Shown: positions 36,408-45,912 of the stretch, piece by piece | Layout: the number at the start of each line of letters is the position of its first letter | Position numbering within the stretch: position 1 is the first letter of the stretch | Origin: Paraburkholderia adhaesiva | Lineage (GTDB): Bacteria > Pseudomonadota > Gammaproteobacteria > Burkholderiales > Burkholderiaceae | NCBI RefSeq assembly: GCF_021390575.1 | Contig: NZ_JAJEJQ010000004.1 | Span: 124,001 to 188,000 of the forward strand | DNA length: 64,000 bases | Direction: 5' to 3' | Program-made: the position numbers and the translations under genes | The notes under the pieces: generated by a model | Database searches by the model: none | Seen by the model: the letters and a program-made list of their open reading frames with translations, nothing else | Told to the model about the DNA's origin: nothing

Positions 36408-37217
36408 CTATTGCTTGATAAAGTTGTACATCGTCAGTGTTGCTGGAACCGGTGACGTTGCGCTATCGTCAAAGATGATGTCAAACGCTCCCTTGGGGTA
36501 AGCGGCGCTCGGTCCAAGCAGAAATGCTGTGCCAGTATAGGTTTTTCCGGCATATGCACAGGCAATCGCATTGGGATTCAAGGTTGTGCCCGCGGTCCGG
36601 AACGTGATGTCTGTAACGTCAATGGTCTTTGCGTTTGGACTGAGCGTCGCACTCCACATGCAGGTATTGCCGTAAGTGCCCGTGAGACTCGTTCCATCAA
36701 TGGTGACAGCCGATGTGGAGACAATGCCATATTGCCCCGCGAGTGCCCCGGGCGTTGGCGCAATAACGGTTGACAGTACCTCCATGCTGGAATCAGACGC
36801 CTGAGTGCCGGTAGCCTGTGCGGCAATTGTGTACGTTGTACCGTCTGCATTACCACTGAGCGTTACGGTGCCCGGCTCAAATGTGCTACCCGAAACCAGC
36901 CAACCGCTGGCACTGGCCGTATTCCCGGTCAGCGACAGCGGCGTAGAGCCCGCGGCAATTCGCACATTCTGCCCGCTCCCAGTTCCAAACGCCCTGACAA
37001 TACCGGCCTGATTGATCGTGGCGAACACACCGTCTGCTGCATAGGAGTTCGACACCAGCACGTTATCGGCCAGCACCGGAGCAAGCGGCGCAGCAGTATT
37101 GACGCTGCTGCCTGTGCTGGCCGAACTACTGCCGCTGCTACCTGAACCGCCACCACCACAGCCAGCAATGAAAAAACACGAAAGCACGGCACACGGCAGC
37201 GTGAGTTTCTTGGACAT
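36408..37217 (-). CDS. Putative lipoprotein, 269 aa, Ser/Gly-rich after the lipobox
   Basis: I chose the start at 37217 (MSKKLTLPCAVLSCFFIAGC), which gives a clean lipoprotein signal with lipobox IAGC. Next come a GGGGSGSSGSSSASTGSS tether and a strand-rich globular part containing SYAADGVFATINQAG and TVTLSGNADGTTYTI. Two further cysteines (NTCMW and IACAY) may bond. It is the third minus-strand lipoprotein gene within 5 kb of phage genes. A role at the host surface is plausible but not shown. Ribosome binding site weak. Confidence 0.72.
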   Translation of the reverse strand: MSKKLTLPCAVLSCFFIAGCGGGGSGSSGSSSASTGSSVNTAAPLAPVLADNVLVSNSYAADGVFATINQAGIVRAFGTGSGQNVRIAAGSTPLSLTGNTASASGWLVSGSTFEPGTVTLSGNADGTTYTIAAQATGTQASDSSMEVLSTVIAPTPGALAGQYGIVSTSAVTIDGTSLTGTYGNTCMWSATLSPNAKTIDVTDITFRTAGTTLNPNAIACAYAGKTYTGTAFLLGPSAAYPKGAFDIIFDDSATSPVPATLTMYNFIKQ

Positions 37218-37486
37218 GGAATTGACGGAATCGCCTGGACAGGAACATTGACATGATAGATAGCTGGAAATGTTACAGCTGCCCAATCCGGGAAAATGTC
37301 AAGAAGTGTTATCGCCACAGCGCCGTTTAGCGGCGAATGAGCCTGGAAGGGTAATTCGGGGACGAGCGTGGGTGCATTCTCCGGCAGGCATTCCTTTTAG
37401 CGGGACCAGCTTCATCACGAGCTACCTGGCCTCGTATCGCTGCCCCGCGCCCATGCCATGACCGGACATTCGCGAGGTGGCTTCTC

Positions 37487-38242
37487 ATGAACCACTACGT
37501 GCGCTTTGGCCTCACGGCACTCAATGGCATGAACAAGGCGGGCACCCTCAGGCCCGATGCCAATGGCTACTACCCAGTGGTGCTCGGCGGCCTGAACATG
37601 TTCAATTCGGTGAACCAGTTCTACCCGTATGAGCCGGCGCGCGAATTTTTCGAGCACTCCAGCCAGTTCATGCGCCGTGTGCATTCGGGCAACCTGCGCG
37701 GGGAATACGCCCCCCCCCGACGCCTGCCTGGCCAGCCCATCGAGGACTACGCACGCCGCATCCTCGACATCGACGTCAACAACGTCTCGCATCACATTGC
37801 CGAAGTCAGTCTCGACTTCGAGAACTACAAGGATCCAGACGGGCGCGGCATCGTCGCCATCCTCGGCCAGGTCAAGCCCTCCGGTCCCCATGGTGTGCAT
37901 CTCAAGGACTCGCTCGACAATCCGCGCGAGAACGTCTGCTTCTCGATCCGCTCCTTCACGCTCGATGTGCCCTCTGGCCGCACCGTGCGGCGCGAACTCA
38001 AGAACGTCGTGACCTGGGACTACGTGAACGAGCCGGGCCTCTTTATCGCGAGCAAGTACAACTCGCCCGCGCTCGAGGAAATCGGCGAGACGATGTTCTC
38101 GAAGCCGCAACTCGATCGCGCCTTGTGCGCCACGCACGACGCCAGTATCGGGCTCGAAGCCGCGCGGCTCACGCTCGACGAGCTCTACCAGTCGCTTGGC
38201 TGGCTGCACGAATCCACGGCCCCTTCCTGGCTCGCCTGGTGA
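37487..38242 (+). CDS. Prohead (capsid maturation) serine protease, S80 / phiKZ gp175-like, 251 aa
   Basis: The sequence reads MNHYVRFGLTALNGMNKAG, then YYPVVLGGLNMFNSVNQFYP and SSQFMRRVHSGNLRGEY. The middle has NVSHHIAEVSLDFENYKDPD, then GQVKPSGPHG, ENVCFSIRSFT and VTWDYVNEPGLF. I recognise this arrangement from the T4 gp21 / phiKZ gp175 morphogenesis proteases. Candidate catalytic residues are His102 or His103 in VSHH and Ser153 or Ser156 in CFSIRS. In the family the enzyme sits inside the prohead and cleaves scaffold and capsid proteins before packaging. GEYAPPRR replaces the usual GEYGHPR. The length is normal. Its presence next to virion RNA polymerase genes follows phiKZ order. Confidence 0.8.
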   Translation: MNHYVRFGLTALNGMNKAGTLRPDANGYYPVVLGGLNMFNSVNQFYPYEPAREFFEHSSQFMRRVHSGNLRGEYAPPRRLPGQPIEDYARRILDIDVNNVSHHIAEVSLDFENYKDPDGRGIVAILGQVKPSGPHGVHLKDSLDNPRENVCFSIRSFTLDVPSGRTVRRELKNVVTWDYVNEPGLFIASKYNSPALEEIGETMFSKPQLDRALCATHDASIGLEAARLTLDELYQSLGWLHESTAPSWLAW

Positions 38243-38450
38243 ATCTTCGCTGCCTATACTCAAATGCACGAGTTCAAACGCATGAGGCTGGCCGCACCGG
38301 CAGACGGCCAGCCTCTATGCCGCCCGTGATGCGATTCAAACCCGTTTTGGTTCTATATCACTGCAATGAGCCGTATCAGGAATGTGGCTCGGGAAATTCT
38401 TACCGCGTCGAAGTTTTCTGTGCAGTGACCTTCTCTTGAACTGGAGCATC

Positions 38451-39056
38451 ATGGGCACCCCCAACCTACACCGCCGTGCCAGACCCGTACTCACCTTCAA
38501 GGGCCAGCAATACCGGCTGGATCTCCTGAAGTCGCTACTGAAACATGCCAAACCCATCGATGTGTGGCCCGAGGAGATCAATCCGGCCGGCGCCCCTGAC
38601 AGCCCGTTTCACGTACGCTTCTCCCGCCATGCTGCCGATGGCACGCAAACTGAAATCGTGTTTTTCCGGCAGGAGGGCAAATACACGGTTCTGCTCGGAC
38701 AGGCAGAAGTCGCACGCCTCATCGCCCGCGGCGCACGTCCCATTGTCGGGTCCATCATTTCGGGTCCGATGCTCAAGCGCGCACAGTTCACACCTCCCGA
38801 TTCGGGGTCGGGAAACGTCCCTCCTGTTTCTGCGCCAGCACCGGCACTCATCACGAGCGCTGCACCGGCCGCTGCACCTGTAGCACCTGTACCTCGACCG
38901 CAATCCAGTCAGCACCCCCGGCAGTCTCGCCAGCAACCCCGCAGCGCACAATCCCGCGAATCCCGGAGCCCGCCCCCCAGGCGCAGCGCGGACAGCCGTG
39001 CGCATTCAGCCGCGCGCGACCAGAAGGGGACGATGAACCAGGTCCGGACTGACTGA
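38451..39056 (+). CDS. Unknown phage-type protein with a disordered basic C-terminus, 201 aa
   Basis: The ATG at 38451 follows CTGGAGCATC. Residues 1-110 form a compact domain (VLTFKGQQYRLDLLKSLLKH, then TEIVFFRQEGKYTVLLG). Residues 125-201 are Pro/Ala-rich and then Arg/Ser/Gln-rich with no predicted structure. The basic tail could bind nucleic acid or act as a scaffold tail. It directly follows the prohead protease gene, so a capsid-assembly role is conceivable. Family unrecognised. Confidence 0.6.
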   Translation: MGTPNLHRRARPVLTFKGQQYRLDLLKSLLKHAKPIDVWPEEINPAGAPDSPFHVRFSRHAADGTQTEIVFFRQEGKYTVLLGQAEVARLIARGARPIVGSIISGPMLKRAQFTPPDSGSGNVPPVSAPAPALITSAAPAAAPVAPVPRPQSSQHPRQSRQQPRSAQSRESRSPPPRRSADSRAHSAARDQKGTMNQVRTD

Positions 39057-39133
39057 CCGCCCCGAATGTCCCACGCTGCCGGCCCGCCTCCACCACCCGG
39101 CAGCTTCTACCATCTTCGAGAGGAACCGCAACC

Positions 39134-39190
39134 ATGAGCACCACCGAACTGGACACCGAACAAGGGGTCGCTTCAGGAAACGGAAAATAA
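39134..39190 (+). pseudogene. 5' end of a phage-type gene cut off by the Tn3-family transposon
   Basis: GAGAGGAACCGCAACC precedes an ATG at 39134 (MSTTELDTEQ). After ten native codons the frame runs into the transposon inverted repeat at 39164 and stops soon after. The remainder of the gene is not visible on the other side of the transposon. Confidence 0.55.
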
Positions 39191-39257
39191 AGCACGCTTA
39201 GCTTGATCTACCCGGCGCACTGGGCGGCGTACAAACGGAGCCGGGATTTCCCGCGAA

Positions 39258-39776
39258 CTACTGGTCTTCGTCTGGAACGAATGGGATGACGCCCTGGCGG
39301 AAGGCTTCTTCCTGCAAATCGCGCGGGATGCGGCGCGCGTCAATGATGAGGCCGTCGATCTCGATGAGCCAGGCGAGCGGGTTTCTGGCGATCTGACTGG
39401 GAAGCGACCATCGAGGGTCGAGCTGGCCGATCTTCAAAAGGTTGAGGATTGCTCCTGAGCGGGCCGAACCGGTCTGGGTGCTCAACCCGAAGTGCTGGCA
39501 TAGCGCATCGGCGCGCATGTGGGGCTTCTGGGATTTGTCGAAGAGGAAGTTGATGCGCCCGATCGCGTAGGTCACGCCGCAGGCCCAGGAGCGTGCCGGA
39601 CCGGTCACCAGTGGCGATGGCCGCTTGCGGCACAGGGTGGCAACGAGACGCCGGCAAAGGTCGCGGTATTCATCGGTCAGATGCTGCGCGCAAAAGGCAT
39701 CGGTCAGCGCTGTAATCTTGCGATACCGGTCTTGCATGGCGACCGGCACACGCTCGCCGTCAAAGATTGGCTTCAT
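39258..39776 (-). CDS. DUF6398-type protein, transposon cargo, 172 aa
   Basis: The start is taken at 39776 (MKPIFDGERVPVAMQ); a GTG three codons upstream is possible. Characteristic stretches are LTDAFCAQHLTDEYRDLCRR, GVTYAIGRINFLFDKSQKPH, and the ending QEEAFRQGVIPFVPDEDQ. I place it in the DUF6398 family, whose function is unknown to me; members often sit beside SEC-C proteins. It is downstream of the other cargo genes on the same strand. Confidence 0.68.
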   Translation of the reverse strand: MKPIFDGERVPVAMQDRYRKITALTDAFCAQHLTDEYRDLCRRLVATLCRKRPSPLVTGPARSWACGVTYAIGRINFLFDKSQKPHMRADALCQHFGLSTQTGSARSGAILNLLKIGQLDPRWSLPSQIARNPLAWLIEIDGLIIDARRIPRDLQEEAFRQGVIPFVPDEDQ

Positions 39777-39799
39777 GGGATTCACACAACCCGTATGAG

Positions 39800-40153
39800 T
39801 CAGTTGCCCGGTTCGGCGAGCCCGTGAACATCGCCCTCCCGCTCGATCAGGCGCAACCACATATCCAGCTTCTCACTGCTGCCGTTAAGCAGCCGGTCAA
39901 CCAGGGGCCGGTCGTTCGCCTTGCCCAGCATGTTGTGCAGTCCCAGGTATGCCACAAGGAGGTGGTACATGGTGCAACGCAAATCATCACGCTCACCCTG
40001 ACAGCAACGGGCATGGCGATGCAGATCCGCAATGGCGAGCCCGAGTTTCTCACCGACATACGAAAGCGGTATGCCGTCACGATCCTGTCGCGACGTGTAG
40101 GCGGGGCCGTTGGCGTTCAGGGGTAGATCTGCATCATCCGGGATCTGGGCCAT
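39800..40153 (-). CDS. Unknown transposon cargo protein, 117 aa
   Basis: The start at 40153 follows CGGAGACACGCA. The product contains IPLSYVGEKLGLAIADLHRH and TMYHLLVAYLGLHNMLGKAN, and looks mainly helical. It ends 23 bases before the DUF6398 start and lies 29 bases after the UPF0149 gene, so the three form one operon inside the transposon. Unrecognised. Confidence 0.62.
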   Translation of the reverse strand: MAQIPDDADLPLNANGPAYTSRQDRDGIPLSYVGEKLGLAIADLHRHARCCQGERDDLRCTMYHLLVAYLGLHNMLGKANDRPLVDRLLNGSSEKLDMWLRLIEREGDVHGLAEPGN

Positions 40154-40181
40154 TGCGTGTCTCCGTAGCTGTGCTGTCTGA

Positions 40182-40895
40182 TCAGTGAAACGTCGGCGAA
40201 CTGGCCATGCAGCAATGCTTGTACTTGCGGCCACTACCGCATGGGCACGGCTCGTTGCGTCCGATCTTCGGTTCTTCACGGCGCATGGGAACACGTGCCG
40301 GGATGCTCGCCAGTGCTCGCCGGTGCGGCTCGAAGTAACGGTAAATGTGGGTCAGCCCGGCGATCATCGTCTCCAGCAACGCCTCGCGCTTCTCCGCAGG
40401 GATCGGTGGAGGTCGCATCTGCGGGTCGGGATTGTGTTCATGATGCAGCATCATGATCGGGATCATCGGGCCGCCGCGGTCCTCGTCGTGGATCAGTTCG
40501 CCCCAGCTCGCAGGACGCGTCTGTATGCCGCGCATGAAGCCGTGCGCCCAGTCGTTGGCCGGGGCAACACCATCCTCGCGCTCGAGCAACACCGGCAGGT
40601 ACACGTTCGGCTCATGCAGCGTCTGTTCCAGTTCCGTGCTGATCGTGTTCCAGTGACGCATGAGCAGTTCGATGATTTCGGTAGCCTGCCCGTCACTTTC
40701 AAACGAAAAATCTTCCCCCCATATCTGCGACAGATACTCGCTGGGCAACACGATGTCGGGTCCGCAAATCAAAGCGCAGAAATAGCCATCGAGCGTTTCG
40801 ATGTTCATCGCTGCGTCGCCGATGGAGTCGAGAAACGCGGCGAGACGGGCGAAATCGTCATCGGCAAGTGGCTGTTGGGACATCAGGTTATTCAC
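40182..40895 (-). CDS. UPF0149-family protein with C-terminal SEC-C zinc motif, 237 aa
   Basis: The N-terminal 190 residues carry the YecA/UPF0149 pattern (FLDSIGDAAMNIETLDGYFC, ALICGPDIVLPSEYL, WAHGFMRGIQ). The C-terminus KIGRNEPCPCGSGRKYKHCC is a SEC-C metal-binding motif with the CxC(x8)CC-type ligand set. SEC-C modules bind zinc and mediate contacts with protein partners such as SecB in SecA. The start is a GTG at 40895; a second ATG is at 40883. It is the first gene of the cargo operon and its upstream region holds a perfect minus-strand TATAAT at 40939-40944. Confidence 0.82.
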   Translation of the reverse strand: MNNLMSQQPLADDDFARLAAFLDSIGDAAMNIETLDGYFCALICGPDIVLPSEYLSQIWGEDFSFESDGQATEIIELLMRHWNTISTELEQTLHEPNVYLPVLLEREDGVAPANDWAHGFMRGIQTRPASWGELIHDEDRGGPMIPIMMLHHEHNPDPQMRPPPIPAEKREALLETMIAGLTHIYRYFEPHRRALASIPARVPMRREEPKIGRNEPCPCGSGRKYKHCCMASSPTFH

Positions 40896-40939
40896 GGCGG
40901 ATTTTCTCTTCGCGAGGTCGATGCGACTGTACCTGGCGA

Positions 40940-43900
40940 TTATACGACGTCAAGCTCGCCGGACATGGCGGCAGGATTGATCGACCCTGCGGCAGATCGC
41001 GAGGGACGCCGCCTCCGCGACTCTGTCCCCGGCTCCGGCCGCAGCGGTTTGAACCGGCCGGCCTCGAGCTTCCTGTCCCGCTGCCATACGTAGTCTCCCG
41101 TCAGGTTGATGTGCTCCCAGCCGAGGGGAGAAAGATACGGCAACAGCATTACGTCGGGCGGAGAGCCTCGTGTTCCCATTGCCTGAATAGTCCGCTCAAG
41201 GTAGACGGTGTTCCACAATACGATGGCAGCAGTGACCAGATTCAGACCGCTGGCGCGATAGCGCTGGGCCTCAAAGCTGCGATCGCGGATTTCGCCGAGT
41301 CGGTAGAAGAACACCGAGCGGGCAAGCGCATTACGGGCCTCGCCTTTGTTCAGACCGGCATGAACGCGGCGGCGCAGTTCGACGTTCTGCAGCCAGTCGA
41401 GAATGAACAGCGTGCGCTCGATGCGACCGATCTCTCGCAATGCGACGGCGAGACCATTCTGTCTTGGGTAGCTGCCGAGCTTGCGCAGCATCAGCGAGGC
41501 CGTGACCGTCCCCTGCCGGATCGACGTTGCCAGGCGCAGCACCTCGTCCCAGTTCCGGCGGATGTGCTTTTCGTTATACGTGTCGCCGATCATTGTGGCA
41601 AGTGCAGGATAGTCCTTCGGATTGCCAGGCACGTACAGCTTCATGTCGCCGAGATCGCGAATGCGCGGCGCAAAGCGGAAGCCGAGCAGATGCATCAGCG
41701 CAAAGACGTGATCGGTAAAGCCATTGGTGTCGGTGTAATGTTCCTGAATGCGCAGGTCCGATTCGTGATACAGCAACCCGTCGAGCACGTAGGTCGAATC
41801 GCGCACGCCGACGTTGACGAGGTTCGGATAGAACGGGGCTTACTGATCGGAGATGTGCGTGTAGAACATGCGCCCGGGTTCTGCGCCGTATTTCGGATTC
41901 ACGTGCCCGGTGCTCTCGGCACGGCTGCCCGCGCGAAAGCGTAGTCCATCGGATGACGACGTGGTGCCATCGCCCCAGTGGGCCGCGAAGGGATGGGCGA
42001 ACTGCGCGTTGACGAGCTCAGCCAGCGCCTGTGAGTAGGTCTCGTCGCGGATGTGCCACGCCTGCAGCCACGACAGCTTCGCGTAGGTCGTGCCCGGGCA
42101 GGCTTCGGCCATTTTCGTCAGCCCGAGATTGATCGCGTCGGCCAGCACCGTCGTGAGCAGCAACGTCTTGTCTTTCGCTGTCTCGCCGGTCTTCAGGTGC
42201 GTAAAGTGGCGGGTGAATCCGGTCCAGGCGTCGACCTCCATCAGCAGCTCGGTGATTTTCACGCGCGGCAGCATGATCGACGTCTGGTCGATCAGCGCCT
42301 GAGCCGCCTCGGGTACCGCGGCATCGAGTGGCGTGATCTTCAGACCCGATTCTGTGATGATCGCATCAGGCAGTCCGTTATCGGCGGCGAGCCGGTTAGC
42401 GGCTGCCAGTCTCTGCTCCAGCAATTTTCTCCTTTCGTTCAGGTATCGGTCGCAGTCAGCGATGATGGGCAGCGGCAAGGCGTTGCCCTGCAAGAGGGTC
42501 TGGAAGTTTTCTGCAGGCAGCAGGTAGTCGTCGAAGTCCCTGAACTGGCGCGAGCCCTGCACCCATATGTCGCCTGAGCGTAGAGCGTTTTTCAGCTCGG
42601 CCAGTGCGCATAGTTCGTAGTAGCGGCGATCGATACCGCCATCGGTCATCACGAGCGGTTTCCAGCGCGGCTTGACGAAGGCAGTGGGCGCGTCCGCTGG
42701 CAACTTGCGCACGCCGTCATTGTCCATGGTCCGGATCATATCAATTGCGTCAAGCACCTCTGTCGCCGCCGGCGCGGCGCGCAGCTTCAGGATTTCGAGG
42801 AAGGACGGGACGTATCGGCGCAACGTCGCATAATGGTCTCCAATCTGGTGAAGAAAATCGAACGCTTCGGGCTGGGCGAGTCGCTCGGCCTCGCTGACGC
42901 TTTTCGTGAAGGCCTCCCACGACATGATGGATTCGATCGCCTCGAACGCATCGCCGCCCTTTTCTTTGGCTTCCAGCAGGACCCGGCCCAGCTTCCCGTA
43001 CAGTCTCACCTTGTCGTTGATGGCCTTGCCAGAGCGTTGAAACTGTTCCTGATGTTTCTTTTTCGCAGTATTGAAGAGCCGGCCGATAATGCGGTCGTGC
43101 AGGTCGACGATCTCGTCGGTGACCGTCGCCGTGGCTTCCATGACAATGGCCACCAGCGTTGCATGACGGCGCTGCGTTTCGAACCTGGCCAGATCAGCCG
43201 GCGTCATCTGCGCGCCTTCGCGCGCAATCTTGAGCAGGCGGTTCCGGTGCACCGTCCGGTCGAGGCCCGCGGGCAGATCAATGGCGTGGAGGATTTTCAG
43301 GCGATCAATGTGCTTGAGCATCTGGGGTGAACTCGCCTTTCCCGGCGGCAGCCGTAGCCACGCGAGCCACGTCATGCGGCCGTCGTCACGACGCTTCAGT
43401 AGCTCGTCAAGTCTTTGCCGGTGATGGTCCGACAATGAGGCAGTGAGGACCTCGTAGATCCGGCGGGTCGCGCGAGTAACCGCCTCCGCACAGATGCGCT
43501 CGATCACGTTCGCGCCGGGCAGCAGGATTGCCCGCTGCCGCAGGTATTCGACCAGCGCCTGCGCGAGCACGAGCCCCTTGTCCGTCTGCATTGCCAGATC
43601 AACAAGGGCGAGCACGGCCGGACGGTAATCGGCCACGGTGAGCGGCCGGAGCTGCAGCGCCGCCTGCAGTTCGAGTAAATGTTCGCGGCGCGTCTGGTCC
43701 CGCTTTGCGTACTCTTTCCAGAGCGTCGGGGCGGTGTCAAGCTGTCCTGCAACGTACTGCAACAGCGCAGGCGGCGGCTCGATGCCTGCGCCCAGGATGA
43801 TGCCGGGGTAGCGCATGCAGCAGAGCTGCACGGCAAAGCCCAGACGGTTGGCTGCGCCGCGGTGCTGGCCGATCAGCGACAGCTCCGTTTCGCTGAACGT

Positions 43901-43987
43901 GTAATGGCGGATGAGCTCATCGTGGCTGTCCGGAAACGAAAAGAGGCTGTCGCGCTCGGCGGGCGAGAGAATGGAACGTCGTGGCAT
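40940..43987 (-). pseudogene. tnpA: Tn3-family transposase tnpA with one in-frame nonsense codon
   Basis: A full-length TnpA frame (1015 codons) starts at 43987 (MPRRSILSPAERDSLFSFP) and is interrupted once at 41840-41842. There the family's DQYxPF motif reads HISDQ-stop-APFYP: TAC or TAT became TAA. The sequence then continues in the same frame with GLLYHESDLRIQEHYTDTNG, HLLGFRFAPRIRDL and GWEHINLTGDYVW. No other defect is seen. The stop falls in the DDE catalytic region, so this copy should not transpose itself but could be moved by a related TnpA. Confidence 0.88.
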
Positions 43988-44137
43988 GGTGGCTCGGCAG
44001 ACGATGGGGATGGTGCCGACACGGGTTGCGGCACCGATTCCATCGGACTGACGGTTAAGAAAAATGCAGTGTAATACGTTCCATCGTCATAATCCTTCTT
44101 ATGGCGATAGCTATTTTTATTCGATAAACTACCAAGC
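43988..44137. promoter_or_regulatory. Divergent intergenic region of the Tn3 transposon, candidate recombination and promoter site
   Basis: 150 bases separate the divergently transcribed tnpA and recombinase genes. In Tn3-family elements this position normally holds the resolution site and both promoters. An AT-rich stretch lies at 44100-44135. I did not identify exact core repeats. Confidence 0.35.
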
Positions 44138-45844
44138 ATGAAAACGCGTTACACACTAGCTGCCGGGTCCAGCATCGCGCCCGACTCGCCGATGTTTCCG
44201 GATGCAGGCCAGCTTGCCGCGTTGCGCGGCTGGTATGCAGGCCTTTCGGCCCGGGCTGCCGTGGACCGCTACCTGCCTCACGTCCGGGCACCGGGCGAAT
44301 CGGCGCGCGGCATCATCGGTGCCATCCGCCGGCAGCTTATCCGCTTTGCCCTCGAACGGCAGCGCACAGATCTGGCCGATCTTCTGCAGCACCCCATCAG
44401 TGAGCGAACCAAGCGCGCAGCTGCGGTTGCGCGTGCGATCGACATCCTGCGTACGCTGCCCGCACCCCAACCGCAGATCGCCGACGACATCGGCCTCTGG
44501 CTCGCGCCCCGCGCCGTGCGGGTGCTGCGCGTTTATGGCATCGCGACCCTCGCGGACCTGACGGTACGCGTGCCCCGCCGGCGCCGCTGGTGGAGCGTGG
44601 TGCCCGGGCTCGGCCAGACCAGCGCCCGTCAGATTGAAGCGTTTTTTGAGACCCACCCGCAACTGACGGAGCGCGCCCGGGCGCTGGTTGCGGTAAGCAC
44701 ACCCAGCGTCGTTGTTCCCTGGGAACGGCTGCGGATACCCCATGAGGTCGATGGTTCGCACGGCAGCTTCCGCGCGCCCCGGCAGGCCTGCGCGCTCGAC
44801 GCAAACAACGATTACGAAGCAGTACAGGCCTGGCTTGCCCTGCACGAAACCCCCACCACGCAAAGCGCCTACCGCAAGGAGGCCGAGCGCCTGATCCTGT
44901 GGGCGATCGTCGCGCGCGGGCGGGCGCTGTCCTCGCTCACGACCGAGGATGCCACCGCATACCGGAGCTTCCTGCGGCATCCGCAACCGCGTGAGCGCTG
45001 GGTTGGGCCAGCGCGCCCGCGTAGTGCTCCCGAGTGGCGCCCCTTCGCCGGGAATCTGTCGATGCGCTCCACTGCCTACGCGCTCTCCGTTCTCGGTGCA
45101 CTGTTTCGCTGGCTTATCGAGCAGCGCTACGTGCTCACCAATCCGTTTGCCGGCATCAAGGTTCGCGGCAGAACGCGTGCCACGCCGCTCGATACGTCAC
45201 GCGGCTTCACCGAAGGCGAGTGGGGGCTGCTTCGCACGATTGCCAATGGACTGGAGTGGTCCTATGGCTGGGGAGCACCTGCCGCACAGCGACTGCGTTT
45301 CCTGCTCGACTTCTCCTATGCGACGGGCGTGCGTGCGAGCGAATTCGTCGGTGCGAGACTTGGCGACATCCGCACAGGTGAAAATGGCGCACATTGGCTC
45401 AATCTCGTCGGCAAAGGCGGCAAGGCTGGCAAGGTAGCCTTGCCGCCACTCGCCCGCACCGCACTCGAGCAGTATCTCGTCCAGAGGCGGCTACCAGTGA
45501 CGCCGCAGCGTTGGGACCCGAAGACCCCGTTACTGGCGAGCGTTGACGAGGAAGGCGCAGCGGGCATCACCCGTTCCCGGCTCTGGTATGTGATGCGTCG
45601 TTTTTTTCGCCTGGCCGCCGATGTCATCGACGCCGACCATCCTGTGCTGGCCGAAAAGTTGCGACGCGCCAGCCCCCACTGGACGCGGCATACCCACGCC
45701 ACGCATGCACTTGCCCGGGGCGCGGAACTGACGACAGTGCGCGACAACCTGCGCCACGCCTCGATCGCGACAACGTCGATCTACCTCCTGAGTGACGAAA
45801 TCAAACGCTTCCGGCAGATGGACGAGGCGTTCGCTGCACCATAG
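44138..45844 (+). CDS. Tyrosine recombinase with N-terminal DUF3701-like domain, 568 aa
   Basis: The N-terminal 170 residues (LAALRGWYAGLSARAAVDRY, then ARGIIGAIRRQL, TLADLTVRVPRRRRWWSVVP and ARQIEAFFETHP) match the domain known from Burkholderia integrases as DUF3701. Core-binding follows at about 215-330. The catalytic domain has YATGVRASEF (Arg), GKGGKAGKVALP (Lys), HWTRHTHATH (HxxRH) and HASIATTSIYLLSD (His and nucleophile Tyr). The set is complete. It is encoded divergently from tnpA inside the transposon, so it probably resolves cointegrates. Such a long recombinase is much larger than TnpI of Tn4430. Confidence 0.85.
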   Translation: MKTRYTLAAGSSIAPDSPMFPDAGQLAALRGWYAGLSARAAVDRYLPHVRAPGESARGIIGAIRRQLIRFALERQRTDLADLLQHPISERTKRAAAVARAIDILRTLPAPQPQIADDIGLWLAPRAVRVLRVYGIATLADLTVRVPRRRRWWSVVPGLGQTSARQIEAFFETHPQLTERARALVAVSTPSVVVPWERLRIPHEVDGSHGSFRAPRQACALDANNDYEAVQAWLALHETPTTQSAYRKEAERLILWAIVARGRALSSLTTEDATAYRSFLRHPQPRERWVGPARPRSAPEWRPFAGNLSMRSTAYALSVLGALFRWLIEQRYVLTNPFAGIKVRGRTRATPLDTSRGFTEGEWGLLRTIANGLEWSYGWGAPAAQRLRFLLDFSYATGVRASEFVGARLGDIRTGENGAHWLNLVGKGGKAGKVALPPLARTALEQYLVQRRLPVTPQRWDPKTPLLASVDEEGAAGITRSRLWYVMRRFFRLAADVIDADHPVLAEKLRRASPHWTRHTHATHALARGAELTTVRDNLRHASIATTSIYLLSDEIKRFRQMDEAFAAP

Positions 45845-45912
45845 CTGGTTACCCAAGCTCCTGGGGTTGACAGGCTAAACGTGCTTTATTTTCCGTTTCC
45901 TGAAGCGCCCCC

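Larger units (their letters stand above)
39164..45912. mobile_element. Tn3-family transposon, 6749 bp, with 38-bp terminal inverted repeats
   Basis: The left repeat (39164-39201) starts GGGGTCGC and the right one (45875-45912) is its reverse complement with 36 of 38 bases equal. Both contain the core CGGAAAATAAAGCACG, which I recognise from the Tn21/Tn501 branch of Tn3 elements. The contents are three cargo genes, tnpA and a tyrosine recombinase. The flanks AACAA and AACCA are not an exact 5-bp duplication. One side is phage DNA and the other is IS66 tnpC, so an adjacent deletion probably removed the original junction. Confidence 0.88.
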
